A stretch of DNA of 64,000 nt, from assembly GCA_030674185.1 (NCBI GenBank), contig CM060315.1, forward strand, positions 85,441,454 to 85,505,453. The letters are read 5' to 3'. Below, in pieces: positions 55,866 through 64,000 of this stretch. The translations under genes were made by a program, and so were the position numbers. Origin of the DNA: Monoplex corrugatus (lineage: Eukaryota > Mollusca > Gastropoda > Littorinimorpha > Ranellidae). The notes beneath the pieces are model-generated. The model was given only the letters and a program-made list of their open reading frames with translations. It ran no database searches and was not told the origin of the DNA. Numbering within the stretch: the stretch's first letter is position 1; each line of letters opens with the position of its first letter.

Positions 55866-56960
55866 CACATACAGGGCACTTCCTTCCGTAAAGACAGTAT
55901 CAGTTCACTGGCGTACAAGTCATTTTATGCAGAACTTTGTCAGAAATTTCCGTCATCCCACAAAATTTTCACTGATAGATCAAAGTCTGATGAAGATGTT
56001 GCTGCCTCTGCCTTCTGTTCTGTGGTTCCCAATTAAGCATTGTCAAAACATATTCCGTCTGACAGTTCTGTTTATACTGCTGAACTGACTGCTCTGATTT
56101 TGGCACTAAAAATGGTGTCCAAATCCAAGCATAAAAATTTTCTCATTTTTTTCTTACTCTCTTTCTGCTTTGCAGGCAGTTGCTGGGTGACTTCACCTTG
56201 AGCTTCTGATGTTCTTTGAACTGTTTTCTACTCTTACAAATAAAGGTTACCGGATTGTTTGATTCCTGGTCATGTTGGTATTGGAGGCAATGAAAAGGCT
56301 GACTGCCAGGCCAAGAATGCCACAAGGGAAAAGATGTCTAAATCCTCGATTCCTTACACAGATATAAAAAGTACACAGTTACATGAGAAATCTGTGGCAG
56401 GAGGATTGGAATGAACAGTCAGATAACAAACTTATCCAAATCCGCCCTAACCTGAAAGAAATTCTCCCATCTGCTGCAGGGAACCATAAGAAAGAGACAG
56501 TGTTATTGAGGTCACACACTGATCACACATCCTGCAGTCATTCGTACCTTTTAAAAAATGAAGAAGCATCGTGGTGTATACCATGTGACGAGTCGTTGAG
56601 CATCAGACACCTCCTCCTTGATTACTGGGACTTGTATGATGTGAACCAAAAGCACTACACGGTGGACTCCTTAAAGATCCTTGTATGATGTAAACCAAAA
56701 GCACTACACGGCGGACTCCTTAACCTCTTCACTGCGCTGTTGACGAATGACGATCGTCATAGAAACCGTCGTCTGCAATCTCTGTTGACGATCGCGGATC
56801 GTCCTGTATCAAACACTCTTTCTCTTTTCGTCTAGCATTGCCCAGAAACCTTCTATTTATGATTTGAGTGCCGTTTGTTCAAGTTATGTGGATCATTTGC
56901 ATAATTTATCGCGATTGATTGGCAAGGTGCGACGAAGTTGAGCTTTCAGTTTTCGAAGCT

Positions 56961-57165
56961 ATGGCTGCCCCAAAGCGAACCTACACTGTTGCTGGAGTTA
57001 TCAATGAGATCTTTCAAGATCAAGACAGTGGAGATGAAGACTTCGATCCAGCTGGCATCGAACTTCATGAAGTTGATGCCAACGACCCAGATTTTGATGT
57101 TGAAGAAACTTTTGCCGATTCATCATCCGAATCAGAGCATGGCGATCCGATTGTTTCCGATGCAG
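56961..57165 (+). pseudogene. piggyBac transposase, exon 1 (acidic N-terminus)
   Basis: Starts MAAPKRTYTVAGVINEIFQD and continues SGDEDFDPAGIELHEVDAND to PIVSDAG. It ends in phase 1 at GTAGGCG. The acidic, Asp/Glu-rich N-terminus is typical of PGBD-type transposases. The upstream ATG-like start of the longer frame is not needed. Confidence 0.7.
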
Positions 57166-57543
57166 GTAGGCGTATTCGAGAGTTTTATTCATTTTATTTA
57201 TAACATGATTGTATTACTTTTATTCTCAGTATATTTACAAATAGAACAGCTAAGTGTGTGTATTGTATGGCTGAGTCCTTTGTTTGGGTTTGGTCAGCGA
57301 GCGAGCCAGTGACTGAGTGGTCAGTGTGTAAACTGTTCGACCTGCTTTGAAGTGGTTGCGGCATGGCGTGTCTCTCGTCGCTCGCTCGCTGTCAGTCACG
57401 CTGTGTTTGTCTTGTTGATGATTTGTTTTTCTGGCCATCATCTGCCCTGCGCTATCTCCCTGGTCTGTGTGTGTTTGTGTGAAGAGTACAATCTCCTTGG
57501 ACTGTGTGTGTTTATGTGAGGAGTAGGGTGGGAGCAGAGGGAT

Positions 57544-57599
<56 letters not shown>

Positions 57600-57786
57600 C
57601 TGACTGACTGTTGGTGTGACTTTGTATAGGAAGTTGAAAGTATTCAATGATAATACTGACAGAAACAATGTAGTAATGAAGTCACTTTGGTAGAAGCAGT
57701 ACTCACTGGGTTTCTTTGCGGTGTTTGCTTGAGGAAAATGAAAGGGGGTGTGGCATGGGGGCGTGGCATGCTACCAATGTCAGAGT

Positions 57787-57830
<44 letters not shown>

Positions 57831-57907
57831 TGCATGCGTGCGTGCGTGTGTGTTATTTCATAAAATATTTCTGTGGAAATTTGAATCCTTGTTTCACTGT
57901 GCTACAG
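57166..57907 (+). repeat. piggyBac intron with (GA)n and (GT)n microsatellites
   Basis: Donor GTAGGC and acceptor GCTACAG join phase 1 to phase 1 (DAG|MLMQHGDD). (GA)n lies at about 57546-57597 and (GT)n at about 57794-57829. Confidence 0.65.
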
Positions 57908-59596
57908 GTATGCTAATGCAGCATGGTGACGATGTTTGGCCTGGACCTTCTCATGCTGGACCTGCTGTTGCTGGACCTTCTCATGCTGGACCTTCTTATG
58001 CTAGACCTTCTGTTGCTGGACCTTCTCATGCTGGACCTGCTAGAAGGGAAAGAGGAGCAAGAGAGGGAAGGAGAGGTAGGGCACCTCAACGAAGGGGTGG
58101 GCGCCAGGATCAGCGTGTCTGGACTGTGCCTGACAATTTCGAACCTGTCGTCCCTGCTTTCACTGCCAATGAAGGGATTCAGGTGGACACCACAAATTTT
58201 ACTGCTGTGGATTTTTTCGATTTGTTCATCAGTGACCTGATTCAGCATTTTAGAATCCAAACAAATAAATATGCGGAGGAATTCTTGGCAACCCATCAGC
58301 TGAAACCAACTTCAAGAGCAAGGGCATGGGTGCCCACAACAAATGAAGAAATAAGAAAATATTTGGGGATAATGCTGCTGATGGGAGTTGTCAGGAAACC
58401 AGATATCAACAGCTACTAGAGTCAGGACCACTGATCAGAACATCCACCTTTCCTGCTGCCATGCCACATGACAGATTTTTACTTCTTCTGAAGTTCTGGC
58501 ACATGGCTGACAATGATGACATGCCACCAGCTGGTGTACCAAACTGAGACAGGCTGTTCAAGATACGTTCTGTGCCTGACCACCTTTTGGAAACTTTTCA
58601 GACTGTTCACACCAGGAAGAAATATTGCTATTGATGAATCTCTGCTTCTGTGGAAAGGCCGTTTAGTTTTCAAACAGTATATTCCATTGAAGAGGGCAAG
58701 ATTTGGCATCAAAATATTTCTTCTTTGTGACAGCACAGGTTACACCTACAGGTTCAGGGTGTATGCTGGGAAAGATAAGAGTACAGCGGAACTTGACAAG
58801 CTCTTGCCACCTGAAGCTGCCAACCTTGGGCGTTCAGGCAAGGAGGTGGTACATTTCATGTTGCCGCTGCTCAACCAGGGATACCGCTTGTTCGTCGACA
58901 ACTGGTATACATCCTTTGACCTGTTCGACTTTCTAGACAGGCAAGGTACTGTCCGTCTCACGAGAGCTCCAGCCTGTTTTCGAGAGCTGCGTGTGCCAAA
59001 GGGCCAGACCGCAGGGTGTGTCAGAACCTTCTGGCTCAGAAGTTTGCTGACAAGAGGGATGTGCACATGCTGACAACCTGCCACAAGCCTGCAGCTGAGG
59101 TCCAACAACAAGGCCAACAGACAGTCAAGCCCCCAGCCATTTTGGACTACAACAAGAACATGGGGCTGTGCACCGCCATGATCAGCAGTTGCAGCCTTAC
59201 GACGCAACAAGGAAGACGATGAAGTGGTACAAAAAACTGTGTGTGCGATTCATGCAAATTGCCATGCTGAATGCACACATTTTGTACAAGAAGGCAGGGA
59301 ACACCTCCTCCTTCCTTGATTTTCAGAAGGCGGTGGTAAGCGACATGATTTTCAGAGACGGGGATCCTGCTGATGCCGAGGATGATCATGCTGTCAGGTT
59401 GTGTGGCTGACATTTCATCGGTGTGCTGCCCCCTACCCCAAACAAAGCCCATCCAACAAAAAGGTGCAGCGTCTTCTACAAGAAAGGACAGAGAAAGGAT
59501 GTAAGATATTATTGCCCTGACTGTCCCAGCAAACCAGGACTGTGTTTGGAAGACTGCTTCTGGAACTACCACACCCAACGTTTTTACTGGCGATAG
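57908..59596 (+). pseudogene. piggyBac transposase, exon 2 (DDE domain), frame-broken
   Basis: MLMQHGDDVWPGPSHAGPAV opens a Gly-Pro-Ser-His-Ala repeat (about 57940-58040). It is followed by WTVPDNFEPVVPAFTANEGI, FFDLFISDLIQHFRIQTNKY and EEIRKYLGIMLLMGVV. Compensating frameshifts and a TGA lie at about 58420-58600. Then come RNIAIDESLLLWKGRLVFKQ (D1), YRLFVDNWYTSFDLFDFLDR (D2), RTFWLRSL.. with another frameshift, and KRDVHMLTTCHKPA (D3). ILDYNKNMGAVHRHDQQ has H where a fourth Asp is usual. A C-terminal Cys-rich RING-like finger follows (SVFYKKGQRKDVRYYCPDCP). It has decayed but remains nearly complete. Confidence 0.8.
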
Positions 59597-60271
59597 ACAC
59601 TGGGAAATAAAACACTTTCATTTCATGTGTGGCTAGGCTGTGTTTACATTGTGGCTGGACACTGCTTTCTGACCTTAGTACAGTCTGTATATTGAAATCA
59701 AAGTGTGCTACAAACTGCTGTGAGCTCCTGCATCACTTGATTACATCATCATTGACTTTTAATTTTTTTTTTCATTGCATTTCAAAGAGTACATGTGGCA
59801 CTCTGGTACATTATTTCATTTTGAAATTGTCATAAACATAATCTTCATTTAATGTCCTTTCATTTGATATATACTTTTATGTATCTATCTTCAATACCTT
59901 CTGAATTATAAGCAATTGAAAATGATAAGCGTGATTTTTGTCTGTTTCTAAAGAAATTCTTAGCATGTGGCTTAGCAAAACATGATAGCAGCGAAAGGGT
60001 TAAAGATCCTTGTATGATGTGAACCAAAAGCACTGCACGGCGGACTCCTTAAAGATCCTTGTATGATGTGAACCAAAAGCGCTACACAGTGGACTCCTTA
60101 AAGATCCTCTTCCGAGACATCCCTCCTGATGCAATTTTTACATGAGATCAATAGATTTCACGGAATATGATATGGTTCTCTTGAATTGCATTTAGACTTG
60201 CAAGGTTTACGGTGAGCATGGGTTTTAACTGTTGTCTTTTATCTTAATCTGGTTGTTGTTTTTGACATGGT

Positions 60272-60397
60272 GTTAGCCCTGATATGGCTCTAGTAGTTGG
60301 CTTGGCTGTAAACAATATGAACTTGAACACACAGGTTAGCCCTGATATGGCTCTAGTAGTTGGCTTGGCTGTAAACAATATGAACTTGAACACACAG
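60272..60397 (+). repeat. Perfect 63-bp tandem duplication of LINE 3' end
   Basis: GTTAGCCCTGATATGGCTCT...TTGAACACACAG occurs at 60272-60334 and 60335-60397 without a difference. It is the terminal sequence of the RNase H LINE. Confidence 0.9.
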
Positions 60398-60590
60398 GGT
60401 CTTTTCGGCAAAGCTGTCCTCAAGGAAATAAAGGCAGATAGACACAGGTCTCTTACATCTTGCTTGATCCAGAATCCTTTCGGAATTCTGAGAGACAAAA
60501 CCCCACAATCAAACGAACTCACCTTGTGACGTTTGAGTGGGGTTTTGCAGACCAGTATGAAGTCAGGATGGGATCAGGCGCCTCTCCCTT
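60398..60590 (+). pseudogene. DIRS tyrosine recombinase, C-terminal end
   Basis: LFGKAVLKEIKADRHRSLTS and CLIQNPFGILRDKTPQSNEL follow the LINE. They match, at DNA level, the DIRS fragment at 39105-39290. In that fragment they directly follow the AGWKH region, so the LINE interrupts this gene. After 60590 DIRS similarity stops at CCCTTAACCTCTTCAGTGCC, a TTAA junction resembling the left ends of the piggyBac elements. Confidence 0.65.
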
Positions 60591-60611
60591 AACCTCTTCA
60601 GTGCCACGGAC

Positions 60612-60648
<37 letters not shown>

Positions 60649-61850
60649 TGTTACGATAATGTGTATCTCATTTGCCAATGATGTATATGTACATTCACAT
60701 CGCATCAAGAATTTTCCTACATCATTTTGAAGCTACGGAGTTCCAATTCTCAAAAATCAGAAAGCTCTGTCCATCTACATGAATTATGCATGAGATCAGC
60801 TGCCAATCACACTTTGCTATGGTCACTGCACTGCAGTGTTTATAACTACCCTGTCAGAGATTTTGACCATTCTTCCACAGTGGCTGATGATGATGCTTTG
60901 ACTGGGCCAAGTGCTGTGAGAAAGCATGTTGTTAAAGGTTTTAGCTATTTCATCATAGCACATATTGAGACATGCTTTAGGTTAACTCTGACTGACCCAC
61001 ACTTCAGATAGGGTAATGGAGGAGGGGGAGGGGAGAGTGATGAGGAGATGGAGGTTTTGTTTACAGCTTTCAGCTATTGGCAATGTACCAGTACATGTAG
61101 TCACTGAAGCTTGCTTATAGCGTGTGGCACATGGCCAGCTCACAGTCCAGTGCAACACATGGTTATGAAAACTGTCAAGTTTTCTGTCTTCTGTCAGTGT
61201 TTCTGGCGTTTGGGAGGAAACGAAAAGAAAATGGTGGGCGTGACAGTAAGAGAGTGAGTATGTCACGGCTGTTTCAGTAGCTGCCTTTTTCGCCTTTTAG
61301 TTGGTCGGCCAGCCTAGCACCAGATGTCAGATATCAGACGTCCGCCCTTGCCCCGTAGCTATGTGTTTCCGCATTCCTTAGTCTAGTGGCAAGGGAAACG
61401 GAGGATTAATACTGTGCTGTACAGTGATTAAGCCATTTTATCATCGACTTTGGCGTTGTGTAGAACGAAATTGTGCACTCTTTGTCAATTCATTTTTTGG
61501 AATCCTTATTGTTTATTTATCATTTGACAGAGTGCAGCTATAAATTATTCATTTGGTTATGTAGATTGAGTTTGTACTTCACTTATAGAGTGTGAGTGAG
61601 TGTCATTATTTCTCACTGTGGGTGTGTGTGTGCGTGTGTGTGTTTTGGTGTATTTTATCTACCTTTCTATACTGGAATTATTTCATGTGAAACGGGAGAC
61701 AGTACGTGAGTGAAAATATTTTTAAGTTGTTGTTTTCCTGTTATTGTCTCTTTTGTTTTTGTTGCTGTTTTGTTTAATTTCTTTTGTCACTTTTGTTTTC
61801 ATTGTGGTTTTTTTTGTTTTTGTTTTTTTGTTTTGCTTTTTTTTTGTTTT
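60591..61850. other. No recognisable gene; (TA)n and possible piggyBac left end
   Basis: TTAACCTCTTCAGTGCCACG lies at about 60590-60609, followed by (TA)n at 60610-60644. A frame at 60727-61011 has no motif. No right end was found for a TTAA element. Confidence 0.35.
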
Positions 61851-61852
61851 TT

Positions 61853-61854
<2 letters not shown>

Positions 61855-61914
<60 letters not shown>
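61855..61914. repeat. (GT)n microsatellite
   Basis: About 28 GT units after T-rich sequence. Confidence 0.95.
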
Positions 61915-61916
<2 letters not shown>

Positions 61917-62184
61917 CCTGTTCGCTTGAGGTAGTTTTACTGTTACTGCTTGTAGATTAAACGCTAATGCTAACACAAAATACTGAACCTTGAAAGCCTG
62001 ATTTCCTTTCATTTTCTTTTTTCCTTTTCATGTCTACACACGGATATATATAAAATCAAACCAGTCTGCTAGAACATTAACAGACAGGAGTTTAGCAAAC
62101 GATAAAGTGAGTGGTATGTGTCTATAAGAAGGAAGAAATTGTGCATTCAAAAGCTGTTCATCAGATAGACTTTGTGTTTGTGTT

Positions 62185-62351
62185 TGTGTGTGTGTGTGTT
62201 GTGTGTGTGTGTGTGTGTGTGTTGTGTGTTGTGTTGTGTGTGTGTTGTGTTGTGTTGTGTTGTGTTGTGTTGTGTTGTGTTGTGTTGTGTTGTGTTGTGT
62301 GTGTTGTGTGTTTGTGTGTGTGTGTGTGTTGTTGTGTTGTGTTGTGTTGTG

Positions 62352-62417
<66 letters not shown>

Positions 62418-62420
62418 GTG
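62185..62420. repeat. (TGTGT/GTTGT)n compound microsatellite
   Basis: GT runs alternate with five-base TGTGT/GTTGT units (pentamer block about 62222-62300 and again 62330-62355). Repeat-derived frames are not genes. Confidence 0.95.
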
Positions 62421-62429
62421 ACTCAGTTT

Positions 62430-63360
62430 TGTCGTTTTATTTAGATTTTTTTTATACTGAAACTGTTTTTTTTCCCCTGTTATTCGTTGTTGTTGTTAGT
62501 TGTGTGTTGCCGTATTTTAGTAGTTGTGTGTGTGTATCTGTGATGGAAGTGGTAATAAGAACTGGCAAATGGATGTCTGCTGGTTCTGTATTAAAAGACA
62601 GTGTTTGAGGCTACATAAACCTGTATAGTCAGCCTCTGCATTGTGTGAAAGAAGGCTGCTGTCTTAGTACTGTGAGAGAAATCTGTGCCATATCAAAGTG
62701 ATGGGATACTTACTAAACAAGCTGATAACGATCCTTGCGGACAACCAAATAATTATTCGGTAAGTTTGGTGTTGTCCACACACATGCAGCTAACATCTCT
62801 GAAAATATGAATGTTGTAAAAGTGCAGGTGCATGAACAGTTTGTCATTTAAATTGGATTTTTTTTATTTAACATTGGTGGTTTTCTTCTATCAGTCATCT
62901 GATCTTTGTAAGCAAAAGAGCTGTTATATCTAATTTTTTTCTGCATGCCTGATATCAGTTTCTACATGAGTCATTCCTGCGTTTGGTTATATTGTTCATA
63001 TTTCTCTTGGTGAAACTCAGACTTTGTAATTTAATGTTTTTGCAACCTACCCATGTACTGCAACGCTATAAAAAGTTAACTGGCCTTGCTACGAGTCTCG
63101 TATCACTGACACCTGCGGTTCCCTTTTGACAGCTCAGTGCGTTGCACTCACACACTGCTCTGTGCAGAGCGCTCAACTGGCTAGCTGCCGCTTGAGAGTC
63201 CACATCTGGTTATCGTTTATCTCTCCCCTCCCATCCCCCTCACCTCCGCCACTTCTGCTCTCAAACTGAAATCTTGCTCAGGAACAGCCGTGAATGTGTG
63301 GGTGTGTTCAGTACTTTATATGCACATAGAGTTTGGAGACATATCTCCAATCACCTTCTC
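62430..63360. other. No recognisable gene
   Basis: T-rich sequence with nothing assigned. Confidence 0.4.
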
Positions 63361-64000
63361 AATTGTTGGTGTCACCGGGTTCAAGGTGTTGGCCACCGGG
63401 GTTCAAGGGCCAGGCTAGGCACCACGCCTCTTGAGCAACTATAGATGCTGTTTCTGGTCATTTTGCACAGCCATGACAAGTATGCTTCTGACAGCTGTCA
63501 TCAGATACATACGTTTCATCATCATAGCTGCCTTTCACATCCTTGGATCTTCTCTCCCCAGTAGCCAGTGAGTTCTGTTCTTCCCTGGGGATCTCAGAAG
63601 ACACAGAACTATGACTTTTTCCCTTTTTTTTTTGGTGTCTTATTGCACTTTTTGGCAAAAATACTTCAGGTGGGTTGCCATTACCTTCCTCAAGCACAGT
63701 GCACATACTGTGCAGGTGTCCTGGCCATTGTTTCCTTGGAAATCTTCTGCCCATGACCATGAAGTAGAAGCCAGTTGTTGTGCAGCACTCTGCCTTCGCC
63801 TCCTAATTCATCCATCTGTTGTGGCAACCCTGCTCACCTGACAGTATTCATTGTAAGGTTGTGAGACCACTTTATAGAAGTACAGCTACCCCCCTATACC
63901 TCAGCCTCTCCTAAGAATACTGACGCTGTTTGGTCTATGGCTGCTTATTGGGTATTCACAGCTGGCCCCCATATCTGAGGGTCATTCCCCTATCTGCCAC
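63361..64000. other. Unassigned, possibly repetitive
   Basis: A minus-strand frame at 63458-63760 (100 codons) contains FPRKQWPGHLHSMCTVLEEG but no domain I recognise. The region has a Pro/Cys-rich, pyrimidine-rich right end. It could be an exon or an unknown repeat. I cannot decide from sequence alone. Confidence 0.3.

Larger units (their letters stand above)
56724..59999 (+). mobile_element. piggyBac transposon, 3.3 kb, with spliced but broken transposase
   Basis: TTAA lies at 56720-56723 and 60000-60003. The ends are CCTCTTCACTGCGCT and, reversed, CCCTTTCGCTGCTA, an imperfect TIR. The subterminal palindrome TGACGATCGTCA (about 56748-56759) is followed by GACGATCGCGGATCGTC. It carries a transposase in two exons and a microsatellite-bearing intron. 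Confidence 0.85.
56637..60110 (+). repeat. 49-bp tandem repeat (four units) split by piggyBac
   Basis: The unit starts CTTGTATGATGTGAACCAAA and ends GGACTCCTTAAAGATC. Two units (56637-56723) precede and two (60000-60110) follow the piggyBac. Each contains TTAA, and the piggyBac used one of them as its target. Confidence 0.85.
55870..60397 (+). mobile_element. RNase H-bearing LINE inserted in the DIRS recombinase, 5'-truncated
   Basis: It begins in the HTHIQGTSFRKDSISSLAYK region and includes YKSFYAELCQKFPSSHKIFT, then the RNase H start TDRSKSDEDVAASAFCSVVP (about 55980). SSVYTAELTALILALKMVSK is followed by NEKADCQAKNATREKMSKSS and NLWQEDWNEQSDNKLIQIRP, ending CDESLSIRHLLLDYW (56590-56630). 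Its 3' part has a four-fold 49-bp tandem repeat cut by a piggyBac (56724-59999), and the terminal 63 bp is duplicated. ACACA(T)ACAGGG-like sequence occurs at both junctions, a likely target duplication. Confidence 0.75.

Noticed and set aside
57793..57906. Upstream extension of piggyBac exon 2
   Set aside because: It is GT-microsatellite sequence. The splice acceptor at 57907 restores the phase of exon 1.
62111..62608. 165-codon Cys/Val frame
   Set aside because: GT/TGTGT repeat translation.

Overview
This is a eukaryotic genomic window, most consistent with a marine invertebrate and probably a mollusc. The species call is inference. It rests on the mix of RTE-like, CR1/jockey-like and RNase H-bearing LINEs, a Penelope-like element, a DIRS element, several piggyBac-superfamily elements, tRNA-derived SINE sequence, long dinucleotide microsatellites and spliced exons separated by kilobase introns. 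There is no bacterial-style gene organisation. Nearly every long open frame is a transposon fragment or the translation of a microsatellite.

The one supported host gene lies on the plus strand from 22.5 kb to at least 42.2 kb. Six exons (22525-22692, 29526-29681, 32105-32174, 33328-33515, 40991-41119, 41978-42241) have GT/AG borders and compatible phases. They encode an N-terminal membrane anchor followed by a charged, lysine-rich tail. A short acidic/GEWE segment followed by basic residues resembles vertebrate metadherin (LYRIC), but a p180/kinectin-like ER protein is not excluded. No 3' end was found. Its introns carry an RNase H LINE, a degraded copia-like element, a DIRS fragment, RTE-like LINEs and a (CA)n array of about 460 bp.

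Region by region: 0.35-10.2 kb holds LINE fragments of at least five kinds (CR1/jockey-like, a zinc-finger-tailed family called LINE B here, an RNase H family, an L1-type ORF1 remnant, and an R2-like restriction-endonuclease domain). 10.4-12.9 kb holds a DNA transposase remnant and a SINE split by a 731-bp TTAA-flanked MITE. 15-22 kb is a nested stack: a plus-strand LINE A copy carries LINE B and mariner segments, then a minus-strand LINE A copy with a 12-bp target-site duplication, which in turn carries a Penelope-type insertion with its own 12-bp duplication and a large inverted repeat. 22.5-42.2 kb is the host gene. 42.6-43.6 kb is a 5'-truncated LINE A copy.

43.9-60.6 kb is one degraded DIRS-type retrotransposon (gag, RT, RNase H, tyrosine recombinase) split by many insertions: a 311-bp TTAA-flanked MITE, a Penelope-like element with a nearly intact RT/GIY-YIG frame, an unidentified segment, a piggyBac deletion derivative, a piggyBac nested within another piggyBac, and an RNase H LINE that carries a further piggyBac with a spliced transposase. 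The order of insertion can be read from the junctions. From 60.6 kb to the end there are microsatellites and sequence I do not recognise.
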